The notes beneath the pieces were generated by a model. It was not told the origin of the DNA. It saw only the letters and a list, made by a program, of their open reading frames with translations, and ran no database searches. 8,131 nt of DNA from the NCBI GenBank assembly GCA_964396185.1, contig CAYNEI010000084.1, forward strand, positions 1-8,131. The letters run 5' to 3'. Source of the DNA: CAYNEI01 sp964396185 (lineage in GTDB: Archaea > Thermoplasmatota > SW-10-69-26). Shown here piece by piece: positions 1-5,896 of this stretch. Numbering within the stretch: position 1 is the first letter of the stretch; every line of letters starts with the position of its first letter. Position numbers and translations under genes: made by a program.

Positions 1-6
1 GCGGAC

Positions 7-633
7 ATGCGTGACCAAGCCATCGCCCTGCGCGAGCTCACCGCCATCGATGGCGTGGGCGACGATGCGGCCGTGGCGCTCTTCGACGCGGGCATCCGAT
101 CCAAGGCCGACCTGGCTGGTGCAGATCCGGGCGAGCTGGCTGAGGCGACCGGAGCCACACCTGCTGAGGTTCGGAGCTGGCAGGGTCGAGGCTCCGGCAA
201 GGGCGAGACGGCAGGCGTGGCCACACGGTTGGCGACCACGCGGGCCCTGGAAGGCATCGAGAACGCGCGCGTCGTCCTCCAGGAGGGTATCCAGGATGCC
301 CGCATCAAGTTCGAACAGGATGTGTTGGCCGAGGCTCGGATCCTTCCGGTCAAGGCTCGCGACAACGTGGAGCGCATGCTCGAGGAGATCAAGGGGAACG
401 TGGTCGTGCTGCGCGAGCGCGCGGACACTGCGCTCGTGCGCGTGGAGAACGAGGTCTACGAGGGGCTACCCCTTTTCAAGGAGAAGGTCGAGCAGGCCGG
501 CCATGTCGTGGCCGACGAGGTCGAGGAGGTGCGCGTGCGTGTCCAGGAGATCCGGGACAAGCGCGTGATGCCCCAGGCCAACAAGCTCACGTCGAAGATC
601 ATGAACCTGTTCGGTGGCGGCTCCAAAGAGTAG
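7..633 (+). CDS. Helix-hairpin-helix protein with long charged helical tail
   Basis: Seen: a 208-residue protein. Residues 11-49 look like a helix-hairpin-helix/SAM-like module, with the turn IDGVGDDAA followed by a second helix and the pattern ADLAGADPGELAEATG, as in domains that bind DNA or proteins non-specifically. A Gly-rich linker lies near 59-70. Residues 71 to about 197 are almost free of proline and strongly charged, with repeated E/R/V patterns that suggest a long amphipathic helix or coiled coil. The tail is short and Gly-rich (LFGGGSKE). No catalytic motif, signal peptide or membrane segment is visible. Inference: a nucleic-acid-associated or structural protein; I cannot assign a function. 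The ATG at 7 is the first start visible, but the frame is open to base 1, so the true start may lie outside the window. It converges on the aIF6 gene across 43 bases holding nothing recognisable. Confidence 0.8.
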   Translation: MRDQAIALRELTAIDGVGDDAAVALFDAGIRSKADLAGADPGELAEATGATPAEVRSWQGRGSGKGETAGVATRLATTRALEGIENARVVLQEGIQDARIKFEQDVLAEARILPVKARDNVERMLEEIKGNVVVLRERADTALVRVENEVYEGLPLFKEKVEQAGHVVADEVEEVRVRVQEIRDKRVMPQANKLTSKIMNLFGGGSKE

Positions 634-676
634 GTCCAGAGACGGAGGGCATCATCCGAGGTGGTTCAAGAGGCGC

Positions 677-1342
677 TCAGTCGAGATAGCCCAGGGCGTC
701 CTCAAGCCTATTCATCTCGGGCCCAGTGGTGGATGGGGCCAGCAGGGCTCCATGGCTGTTGGCCACAACACCGCTGCCCACGTAGGGCGAGCCGTGGTTG
801 ACGGTGCCAGGCATGGCCTCGACCTTGAGCACGTCCTCGATGGTGGCGACCTCTGCTTCCGTGGCCTTGGGATGGACCAAGGCCCCCCGGTTCGTGACCA
901 GTGAGGCCGCTGCCGGGGTGCGTACCCCGCCAACGGTCCCGATCTCGACGTCCACATCCAGGACGTCCTCGATCTCGCCGAGCAGCCGGCGCGGGCAGCG
1001 TGGGTCGACCACGGCGCCGTTGTCGTTGCAGAGCACGGCGTTGCCGGCCGCGTTGAGTTTGCCCGTGAGCACGCCGACGTTGAGCCCAAGGCTCTCCAGG
1101 CGCTCGATCTCGTGCTCGTGGATGATGTCGGCCACGAGCACACCGTTGGAGTTCATCGCACACAACGCGCCGATGATGCTGGTGCCCCCGATGGTGATGC
1201 GTTCGGCGGGGACCTCAAGAGCCTCAGCAGTCTGTTCGATCACATCGTCTCCGAGGCTGGGAGGGACCAGGCAGACCTCGTCGGTGGAGCGAGCGTAGAC
1301 GCCGAGGCTCTCTCGACCGATGAACTGGAGTTGTACGAGCAC
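677..1342 (-). CDS. eif6: Translation initiation factor aIF6 (ribosome anti-association factor)
   Basis: aIF6 binds the large ribosomal subunit, near the L14/L24e/sarcin-ricin surface in the family, and stops premature joining of the small subunit. Seen: 221 residues, the usual archaeal length, beginning with the typical FIGRESLGVYAR segment. Pentein-fold repeats are marked by recurring turns NSNGVLV (64-70), NDNGAVV (106-112), TNRGALV (150-156) and NSHGALL (195-201), and by GTVGG and IGGTSIIG loops. Start: GTG at 1342, which gives the normal family N-terminus; a GGTGG stretch ends six bases upstream and could act as a ribosome binding site. It is the last gene of the minus-strand ribosomal operon, 36 bases after rpl31e. 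The rpl18a/LX, pfdA and ftsY genes that follow eif6 in many archaea are absent; a convergent gene lies there instead. Confidence 0.96.
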   Translation of the reverse strand: MLVQLQFIGRESLGVYARSTDEVCLVPPSLGDDVIEQTAEALEVPAERITIGGTSIIGALCAMNSNGVLVADIIHEHEIERLESLGLNVGVLTGKLNAAGNAVLCNDNGAVVDPRCPRRLLGEIEDVLDVDVEIGTVGGVRTPAAASLVTNRGALVHPKATEAEVATIEDVLKVEAMPGTVNHGSPYVGSGVVANSHGALLAPSTTGPEMNRLEDALGYLD

Positions 1343-1378
1343 GGCGGTCCACCAAGGTCCCGGTCGCGACGGTCCGCG

Positions 1379-1657
1379 TCACTCCTCAGGGAGCGAGACC
1401 TCGACCACGCCGTCTTCGAACCGGATGGCTCGGACCCTCAGCTTGGCCGGGGGCTTCTCGCGGCCACGGGCCCAGAGGGCCTGGTTGACGGGGTTGTCGA
1501 GCCAGACCGCGTCTGGGTCGGCCTTCATGTGGCGAGCGATGTACTCGCGCACGGCGCGCACAGCGCGGTTGGCTCGCTTCTTGCGGGGAACCCGCCGGGT
1601 CTGAGACCGGATCGGGATGGTGTAAACGCGTTCTTGGCTATCTTCGGCCACAGGCAC
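1379..1657 (-). CDS. rpl31e: 50S ribosomal protein L31e
   Basis: L31e is a large-subunit protein of archaea and eukaryotes that sits at the peptide exit tunnel rim. Seen: 92 residues, with the family hallmarks ERVYTIPIR (9-17), the basic run PRKKRANRAVRAVREYIARH in the first half, the DNPVNQALWARG segment, KPPAKLRVRA and an acidic end. All conserved blocks are intact. Start: GTG at 1657, one base after the rpl39e stop, with GAAGGAG in the rpl39e end four bases upstream as ribosome binding site. A second in-frame GTG two codons later is possible, and the difference is only two residues. It is co-transcribed with rpl39e and translationally tied to it by proximity; eif6 follows 36 bases downstream. 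Confidence 0.97.
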   Translation of the reverse strand: MPVAEDSQERVYTIPIRSQTRRVPRKKRANRAVRAVREYIARHMKADPDAVWLDNPVNQALWARGREKPPAKLRVRAIRFEDGVVEVSLPEE

Positions 1658-1658
1658 C

Positions 1659-1820
1659 CTACTCCTTCTTGAGCTTGCTGCGGCGCCAGTTGTGCCGCTT
1701 GGGATGCTGGGTGAACTCTTGATCGGTCTTCATGACCACCCAGGCTGGCACGCGCCGGTTCTTCTTGGTCGCCTTCGCGAGGCGCCGTTTCTTTCCGAGG
1801 CTCTTCTTACCCAATCTCAT
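1659..1820 (-). CDS. rpl39e: 50S ribosomal protein L39e
   Basis: L39e is the very small, very basic protein that lines the ribosomal exit tunnel in archaea and eukaryotes. I translated it directly from the minus strand: 53 residues starting MRLGKKSLGKKRRLAKATKK, then NRRVPAWVVMKT, then HPKRHNWRRSKLKKE and a TAG stop. The LGKK, NRRVPAW and RHNWRRSKL blocks are diagnostic, and the length is normal for the family. The ATG at 1820 overlaps the TGA of the PDCD5-like gene as ATGA (1817-1820), a classic translational-coupling junction; GAGAGG lies just upstream. The rpl31e start follows one base after its stop. The gene is short enough that automatic gene finders easily miss it. Confidence 0.97.
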   Translation of the reverse strand: MRLGKKSLGKKRRLAKATKKNRRVPAWVVMKTDQEFTQHPKRHNWRRSKLKKE

Positions 1821-2149
1821 CGCCTCTCGATGTTGATGTCTCGACGGTTCTGCTGGGAGCGCGCCAGGATCGACCGGAGCTGGTCGTCCGTGATCGGCTC
1901 GGCGAGCTGGCCGGAGGCGCCCAGTTGAACGAGCTGGGCCTCAAGGCTCTCAGCCACTTTCGGCCGTGCCATGCGGATCCGTTGGAGGCGCTCTCGCGCC
2001 TCCGGTTCGAGCACTTGTCGCAGGATGGCCTGCTTTTGCGCCTCCACCTGTTGGCGGCGGGCGTCGTCTGAGGAGCGGCTGTCGGCCTCCTGCTCAAGCT
2101 CACGGAGCTTGCGTCGCCGGAGTTCCTCGAGCTCTTCGTCCTCAACCAT
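1817..2149 (-). CDS. PDCD5-family DNA-binding protein
   Basis: Seen: 110 residues, highly charged, starting MVEDEELEELRRRKLRELEQ. An N-terminal helix rich in E and R runs to about residue 50 with the segment ARRQQVEAQKQAILRQVL. The family core follows: LEPEARERLQRIRMARPKVAESLEAQLVQLG (51-81) and a C-terminal ITDDQLRSILARS helix. These match the archaeal PDCD5/TFAR19 family, a compact three-helix bundle with a flexible N-terminal helix. Known: archaeal members are described as DNA-binding, and the gene sits between rps19e and rpl39e in many archaea, as here. Its cellular job in archaea is not settled; linkage suggests a ribosome or nascent-chain role, which is inference. ATG start at 2149 without an obvious Shine-Dalgarno, 17 bases after the rps19e stop; it overlaps rpl39e by four bases. 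Confidence 0.95.
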   Translation of the reverse strand: MVEDEELEELRRRKLRELEQEADSRSSDDARRQQVEAQKQAILRQVLEPEARERLQRIRMARPKVAESLEAQLVQLGASGQLAEPITDDQLRSILARSQQNRRDINIERR

Positions 2150-2166
2150 GGCAGGCCACGTCCAGC

Positions 2167-2622
2167 TTAGTACTTGGATAGCTCAGGGATGTCGTCGACC
2201 AGGTCTTGTTTGACCTGGTGGGCGACGTCGTCCAGCAACTTCTGACCCTGAGGCGTGGTCTCGCGTCCACCGCGCTGCTGGTTCGTCTTGACCAGGCCAG
2301 CCTCTTCAAGTTGTTGGAGGATGGTGCGGGTCACGTTGCGAGAGCCCTTGACGGCCTTCTCGGGCTTGACACCGCGGTCGCGGGCGCCACCGAAGGCACC
2401 GGCCAGGCGCTCTGTCCCGATGGGACCGTGCATGTAGACCTTGCGCAGGACGGCGGCGGCTCGCACGGACCACCAGTCGTCGGACTCGGGCGGCCGCTCT
2501 TTGTGCGCGCCGGTGCGCACGAAGCGGGCCCACGCAGGGGGCTCGAAGGCGTCGTTCTCCCGAAGCTCGGAAGCCGCGTTCTCGATCAGCGGCTCGGCCG
2601 GGACGTCGTAGACGGTGGTCAC
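2167..2622 (-). CDS. rps19e: 30S ribosomal protein S19e
   Basis: S19e is an archaeal/eukaryotic small-subunit head protein needed for 40S/30S maturation. Seen: 151 residues, normal length. The N-terminus has YDVPAEPLIENAASELRE; the core shows PPAWARFVRTGAHKERPP, the DDWWSVRAAAVLRKVYMHGP block and IGTERLAGAFGG; the winged-helix half shows GSRNVTRTILQQLEEAGLVK and TPQGQKLLDDVA. All are typical. Start: GTG at 2622 with GGAGG six bases upstream. It is the first gene of the minus-strand ribosomal operon (rps19e, PDCD5-like, rpl39e, rpl31e, eif6), driven by a TATA-like element at 2660-2666. Confidence 0.97.
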   Translation of the reverse strand: MTTVYDVPAEPLIENAASELRENDAFEPPAWARFVRTGAHKERPPESDDWWSVRAAAVLRKVYMHGPIGTERLAGAFGGARDRGVKPEKAVKGSRNVTRTILQQLEEAGLVKTNQQRGGRETTPQGQKLLDDVAHQVKQDLVDDIPELSKY

Positions 2623-2628
2623 GCTCTT

Positions 2629-2633
2629 CCTCC
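2629..2633 (-). promoter_or_regulatory. Shine-Dalgarno site of rps19e
   Basis: GGAGG on the minus strand, six bases before the GTG start at 2622. It fixes that start codon and shows that this operon is translated from a leadered mRNA, unlike several neighbouring single genes that appear leaderless. Confidence 0.75.
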
Positions 2634-2659
2634 AGGGTGCCGCGGTAAATTGGAGGACG

Positions 2660-2666
2660 TATTTAA
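2660..2666 (-). promoter_or_regulatory. TATA-like promoter of the ribosomal operon
   Basis: On the minus strand the sequence reads GGTTAAATACG, an AT-rich patch in very GC-rich surroundings that matches an archaeal TATA box. Its centre lies 41 bases upstream of the rps19e GTG. With transcription starting about 27 bases downstream (near 2635) the mRNA would have a leader of roughly 13 bases that just includes the GGAGG site. Confidence 0.65.
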
Positions 2667-2688
2667 CCCTATGGACGGCGGCGCTCGG

Positions 2689-2710
2689 CTCGGACCAGGC
2701 TCAGACCAGG
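2689..2710. repeat. 11-bp tandem duplication over a stop codon
   Basis: Two adjacent 11-base units on the plus strand, CTCGGACCAGG and CTCAGACCAGG, differ at one base. The second contains, on the minus strand, the TGA stop of the cytochrome gene (2701-2703). This looks like a small slippage duplication at the gene end; a function is not evident. Confidence 0.6.
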
Positions 2711-4074
2711 CGCAGCCATTCGCGCAGGAAGTCGAAATGGGCGCCGTCGATGAGCACGTGGGCTAGCACCGAGGCCACGAACCCAACCGCCATGGCGATG
2801 TGGAGCAAGCGCCAGTTCGCGTACCCCATGGATCTCGCGAAGCGTCGCTGGAAGCCGCCCGTGATGCCCAGTCCAACGAGTGCGAGGGTGCCAAGCCCGC
2901 CCCACACGAAGCCGACGCTCCAGTCGTAGACGGGTTCGTAGAGGAAGAGGACGAGGTGGATGAGCGAGATGGCCAGCAGCGCGAAGCTGAGCGCGTTGTG
3001 CCAGAGCACGCGGAGCCGTGCCGAGCGCGTGACCTTGTTCATCCAGAGCACGTTGCGTCGACCGAACGCGCCGCCTAGGACCAGAGAGAGGGGGACCATG
3101 AAGAGCCCGATGAACCCGGTAGCTTCACCCCAGATCCGAGCGTTCATCTTCCAGTTGATCGGTGGCGTGGGGGGCAGGGCGGGGCCCGCCTCGCCGAGCT
3201 CGAGCTCTTCTCCGATGGTGAACTCAAGGCTGCCCGTGAGGGTCTCGTTGCCCTCGTCCTGGGCCCCGATGCCACCGGGATGCTCGTAGAAGCTCGTGAC
3301 GACGACCTCGTAGTCGATCTGGACCGGGCCTTGCTCGGTGGCTTTGATGGGGAAGGCTAGGCTTTCGGATCCACTCGGGTCGATGGTCTGGGTGAGCAAG
3401 CGGGGCTGGGTGCGGCTGGCGTTGTAGAAGACGTCGATGCTGATGGAGATCTCGGTGTCCGGGGGCCCGGAGGCGAGGTCGACCTCGAGGGCCCAGTCGC
3501 CGGTCTCGGCCGTGCGATCGTCGTCGATGACGTAGGCTTCGGTCTCCTGGACGGGTCGGGGAGCGCCAGGTTCGGCCGGGTTGATGCCATCCTCTCTGGG
3601 TTGGTCGATGGCTTGCCCGCCGGGGGTGTAGAGCGTGGTGTCCGCATCGGTGGTGCCCAGTGATGTTTGGTCGGGCGGCTGGGTGGCCTTGGCGATGATG
3701 GCGGTTGCCCCGGCTTGGACAGCGAACGTGAGGTTAGCTGGCGCGTCTCCAGGGGAGAGGGTCACGTTGGTGCGCTCGTGGATCGGGTCCGGGGTGTCGA
3801 AGGTGAGGGGTGTGGCGTTGGTGAGGTCCACGGTGACCCTGGCGCTCGTGATGTCGTGGAGCCAGGGGTTGCCCACGGTGATCTCGAGGTCCTGGGTCTC
3901 ACCGGTGGGGATCGAGATGAAGGGCGTGGCCTGCAGCACGGCGTAGCGCATGCCCTCTTCCTCGTGGCAGTCCAGGCAGGTGGCGCGAGGGATCTGCTGG
4001 CTCCACGCGGCTGGACCGATGGCCAGGAGAGCAGCCAGGGCGAGCAGGAGCAGGACCCTTCCGGACCGCATCAT
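2701..4074 (-). CDS. Membrane cytochrome: monohaem c domain, beta-rich ectodomain, di-haem b membrane domain
   Basis: Seen (457 residues from ATG 4074): an N-terminal signal sequence with a Leu/Ala core (about 6-24); immediately after it a c-type haem site CLDCH (C33, C36, H37); about 270 residues of extracytoplasmic sequence rich in Thr, Pro, Asp and beta-strand patterns, resembling tandem Ig-like domains; then four predicted membrane helices near 313-336, 357-380, 386-407 and 422-444. Helix 2 carries H359 and H373, helix 4 H425 and H439: two pairs each separated by 13 residues, as in ferric-reductase/NADPH-oxidase-type b cytochromes that hold two stacked haems. No flavin or NAD domain follows. 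Inference: a trans-membrane electron carrier linking the quinone pool or an inner donor to an external acceptor. Start: adjacent ATGs at 4074 and 4071 agree with a TATA-like box about 22-26 bases upstream; a GTG at 4107 would add 11 residues before the signal peptide. I recognise no named family covering the whole architecture. Confidence 0.9.
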   Translation of the reverse strand: MMRSGRVLLLLALAALLAIGPAAWSQQIPRATCLDCHEEEGMRYAVLQATPFISIPTGETQDLEITVGNPWLHDITSARVTVDLTNATPLTFDTPDPIHERTNVTLSPGDAPANLTFAVQAGATAIIAKATQPPDQTSLGTTDADTTLYTPGGQAIDQPREDGINPAEPGAPRPVQETEAYVIDDDRTAETGDWALEVDLASGPPDTEISISIDVFYNASRTQPRLLTQTIDPSGSESLAFPIKATEQGPVQIDYEVVVTSFYEHPGGIGAQDEGNETLTGSLEFTIGEELELGEAGPALPPTPPINWKMNARIWGEATGFIGLFMVPLSLVLGGAFGRRNVLWMNKVTRSARLRVLWHNALSFALLAISLIHLVLFLYEPVYDWSVGFVWGGLGTLALVGLGITGGFQRRFARSMGYANWRLLHIAMAVGFVASVLAHVLIDGAHFDFLREWLRLV

Positions 4075-4093
4075 GCCCCGAGCAGGCCACCCG

Positions 4094-4099
4094 TTAAAA
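4094..4099 (-). promoter_or_regulatory. TATA-like box of the cytochrome gene
   Basis: TTTTAA on the minus strand (CTTTTAACGG), 22-26 bases upstream of the paired ATGs at 4074/4071 and just after the end of the Mrp gene. The spacing suggests leaderless transcription starting at or next to these ATGs, and argues against the GTG at 4107, which lies upstream of the box. Confidence 0.55.
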
Positions 4100-4128
4100 G
4101 GCTTCACGATAGCGGCGTCGAAGCGAGC

Positions 4129-5028
4129 TCAGAGCTCGAGGGTCTCTGCGACCCGCTCGGCCAGCGCCTCCAAGGCCTGTGCGACCTCGTTCGTGGGCTC
4201 CATCTCGACGGCCGGGGTCCCGTTGTCCTGGGCATCGCCTACGGCCGGTATGAGGGGCAGACGGGCCAGCACGGGGGCATCGGCCTGTTTGGAGAGGCGC
4301 TCGGCTCCTTCACCGGGGAATGGGTGGAAGGTCTCGTGGCAGTGGGGGCACTCGATGCTGGCGAAGTTCTCGACGATGCCGAGCACTCTCATGCCGGACT
4401 GCTGGCAGAACTTGAGGTTCTGGCGCACGTTCTCGAGGCTGGTCTCTTGCGGGGTGGTGACGATCAGGCACGGCGTGCCTTGGGGGAAGGTTTGGGCCAC
4501 GCTGAGGGCCTCGTCGCTGGTGCCTGGTGGCAGGTCGACGACGAGGATGTCCAGGTGGCCCCACTTGAGGTCAGCCAGGAACTGGCGCATGACCCCCATC
4601 TTGATGGGGCCCCGCCAGGCGATGGGCGCCTCGCCCTCCACGAGGAAGCCAGTGGAGACCATTTTGAGGTTCTCGCGGGCGTCCATGGGCTTGACGAACT
4701 CCTCGTCGTGGGCCTCCATGTGCTGGCCTTGCAGGCCGAGCATGGTGGGATCGTTCGGGTTGGTGAAGTCGAAGTCGCCGAGCCCCACGGCGTGCCCGCG
4801 CTCGGCCAGGGCCACGGCCAGGTTGACAGCGACCGTGGACTTGCCCACGCCGCCTTTCCCGCTCATCACGCAGAGCACGTGGTCGATGTCGTCCAGGGTC
4901 TCCTGGACACGGATGCGCAGCTCGAACTGGCGCTTGGCGGCCTCCTTCTGCGCCTCGGTGGCGGGGACCACGGTCTCAGGACCGCCTTCGTGCGGGCCGC
5001 TGGGCTGCGGGGCTTCGGGTTCGGGCAC
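4129..5028 (-). CDS. Mrp/NBP35-type iron-sulphur cluster carrier ATPase
   Basis: These P-loop ATPases bind a labile Fe-S cluster at a dimer interface and pass it to target apoproteins in the cytoplasm. Seen: 299 residues with a Pro/Glu-rich N-terminus (1-30), the deviant Walker A GKGGVGKST (57-65), the DFDF segment at 85-88, WRGPIKMG (138-145), Walker B VVDLPPGTSDE (163-173), TTPQETSLENVR (191-202), and the cluster-binding CPHC at 227-230 (C227, C230). The N-terminal four-Cys cluster motif of eukaryotic NBP35 is absent, as usual for archaeal/ApbC-type members. Odd: where relatives have a D-x-D-IHGPS-type stretch this one has FTNPNDPT. Start: GTG at 5028, 27 bases from a TTAA box, so probably leaderless. 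It lies upstream of the cytochrome gene on the same strand. Haem proteins do not need this carrier, so a functional link is speculative. Confidence 0.93.
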   Translation of the reverse strand: MPEPEAPQPSGPHEGGPETVVPATEAQKEAAKRQFELRIRVQETLDDIDHVLCVMSGKGGVGKSTVAVNLAVALAERGHAVGLGDFDFTNPNDPTMLGLQGQHMEAHDEEFVKPMDARENLKMVSTGFLVEGEAPIAWRGPIKMGVMRQFLADLKWGHLDILVVDLPPGTSDEALSVAQTFPQGTPCLIVTTPQETSLENVRQNLKFCQQSGMRVLGIVENFASIECPHCHETFHPFPGEGAERLSKQADAPVLARLPLIPAVGDAQDNGTPAVEMEPTNEVAQALEALAERVAETLEL

Positions 5029-5051
5029 GAGCAGGGCTAGGCCAGAGGGTC

Positions 5052-5059
5052 CCTTAAGG
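5052..5059 (-). promoter_or_regulatory. TATA-like box of the Mrp ATPase gene
   Basis: CCTTAAGG, centred about 27 bases upstream of the GTG start at 5028. It is the only AT-rich patch in the 51-base intergenic gap. No ribosome binding site lies between it and the start, so a leaderless transcript is the simplest reading. Confidence 0.5.
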
Positions 5060-5060
5060 T

Positions 5061-5075
5061 TGGGCCCGGGGCCCA
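5061..5075. repeat. 15-bp palindrome upstream of the Mrp TATA box
   Basis: TGGGCCC-G-GGGCCCA, seven perfectly paired bases per side around one central base. It lies two bases upstream of the TTAA box of the Mrp gene, where TFB or a regulator would contact DNA, and four bases beyond the stop codon of the upstream gene. It could be an operator or part of a 3' end; there is no T-tract to support a terminator. Confidence 0.6.
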
Positions 5076-5079
5076 GCGC

Positions 5080-5508
5080 TCAGAGGGGGACCAGGGTGCT
5101 CACCCGGGCGTTCTGCTTGATCCGGATACCGGGGCCGGGGACGCTCAAGGGGATGCGGGGGAGCTCGGTGACGGCCAGCGTCGGGTGCCAGGCGCCACGG
5201 TCAAGCAGCTCGTCCCGGGGCTGGAGCAGGACCTTCCGGTCGCCGAGCTCACCGAGCTCCTCGTTGTACTCGATGAGATACGTGCCTCTGCCGAGCTCCC
5301 ACCAGCCGTGGTCGTCCTCTGGGTCGCGCTTGTCGGTCCGGTGGCCAGCGGTCTTGGCGGGCTCAAGCTCGCTGCCCCCGAAGTCGATGGCCCCTGGCTG
5401 GCGTACGTGGAGGATCTCTGCCACGGTGAGATCGTAGCCAGCGTCTTGGAGCTGTGTCTGCTCGTGGATCTCGCCGGTGATCCGGTTGGACAGCCACTTC
5501 CCGGACAT
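5080..5508 (-). CDS. Short dUTPase/dCTP deaminase-fold protein, active site degraded
   Basis: Seen: 142 residues from ATG 5508. The N-terminus MSGKWLSN and the motif QDAGYDLTV (about 21-29) match the archaeal dUTPase/dCTP deaminase superfamily; GRGTYLIEYNEE (73-84), LLQPRDELLDRGA (94-106) and GIRIKQNARVSTLV (127-140) follow in family order. Known members have PRSSLLRRG in the second motif and a GYEG-type motif with acidic catalytic residues before the last strand. Here the Ser pair is replaced by Asp-Glu (PRDELL), and the GYEG segment is missing and shortened to HPTLAVTELPRIPL. It also ends right after the last strand, without the C-terminal motif that closes over the nucleotide. Inference: a non-catalytic or altered relative; calling it a dUTPase would be unsafe. 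A TTG one codon upstream (5511) is an alternative start. The frame is uninterrupted, so it is not a plain pseudogene. Confidence 0.75.
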   Translation of the reverse strand: MSGKWLSNRITGEIHEQTQLQDAGYDLTVAEILHVRQPGAIDFGGSELEPAKTAGHRTDKRDPEDDHGWWELGRGTYLIEYNEELGELGDRKVLLQPRDELLDRGAWHPTLAVTELPRIPLSVPGPGIRIKQNARVSTLVPL

Positions 5509-5533
5509 CAAGTTACGTTTCTTGGCTGAAGGG

Positions 5534-5540
5534 TGAAAAG
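5534..5540 (-). promoter_or_regulatory. Possible weak TATA-like box of the dUTPase-fold gene
   Basis: CTTTTCA on the minus strand, centred about 29 bases before ATG 5508 in a 42-base gap. The match is poor; it is proposed mainly from its position. Confidence 0.25.
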
Positions 5541-5550
5541 GGTTCGGTCG

Positions 5551-5871
5551 TCAGGCGCCCCGGGACGGGACAGGCGTGGCCTCGGCGCCCTCCAGCGGGC
5601 CAGTTGCCGTAAGCGCCTGGATCACGCGCTCTGCGAGCTCGGGGTGCTCGCTGCGGATGACGATTTGCTCCGGGGTGCCTGGCTGGGGGACGGAGAGCCC
5701 GACGGCACGCTCGTCTGGGGCGCGCAGGGTCCAGCCGAAGAAGCCGACGGTCTCGATGTGGGTGATCAGCTCCCACCCCTGCTCGGCCAGCGCGCCGAGG
5801 GGCTCGGCCAGCGCGTGCTCGGCCTGCTCGGGATCCAGCTCACACGGGATCGTCCATCGGTGCGAGACCAT
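5551..5871 (-). CDS. Unrecognised 106-residue protein
   Basis: I do not recognise this protein. Seen: 106 residues starting MVSHRWTIPCELDPEQAEHA. It has a helix with LAEPLGALAEQGWELI, a likely strand THIETVGFFGWTLRAPD, a strand EQIVIRSEH and a helix PELAERVIQAL, followed by a low-complexity Pro/Ala tail. This suggests a small cytoplasmic alpha/beta fold; there are no membrane segments and no metal motif. Start: the frame is open further upstream to 5967, but that extension has an odd Arg/Gly/Cys-rich composition. The ATG at 5871 has a TTAA box 27 bases upstream, so I chose it. It runs divergently from cysS and on the same strand as the dUTPase-fold gene, 42 bases away. Confidence 0.75.
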   Translation of the reverse strand: MVSHRWTIPCELDPEQAEHALAEPLGALAEQGWELITHIETVGFFGWTLRAPDERAVGLSVPQPGTPEQIVIRSEHPELAERVIQALTATGPLEGAEATPVPSRGA

Positions 5872-5896
5872 CGACCCCCTATGCTGGCTCCCTGCC

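Noticed and set aside
1110..1180. GATGATG-type boxes suggestive of C/D guide RNAs
   Set aside because: They lie inside the eif6 coding sequence and correspond to ordinary codons; no paired D box with proper spacing was found.
1112..1672. A 186-codon plus-strand frame across eif6 and rpl31e
   Set aside because: It is antisense to two certain ribosomal genes and has no protein-like conservation pattern.
3667..5040. A 457-codon plus-strand open frame across the cytochrome and Mrp genes
   Set aside because: It is antisense to two genes with clear family motifs; its protein is Gly/Leu/His-rich without domain patterns, as expected from complementary frames in GC-rich DNA.
3950..5437. A 495-codon plus-strand open frame, the longest in the window
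   Set aside because: It is Ser/Arg/Trp-rich with no recognisable motif and lies opposite the Mrp and dUTPase-fold genes; it is a composition artefact.
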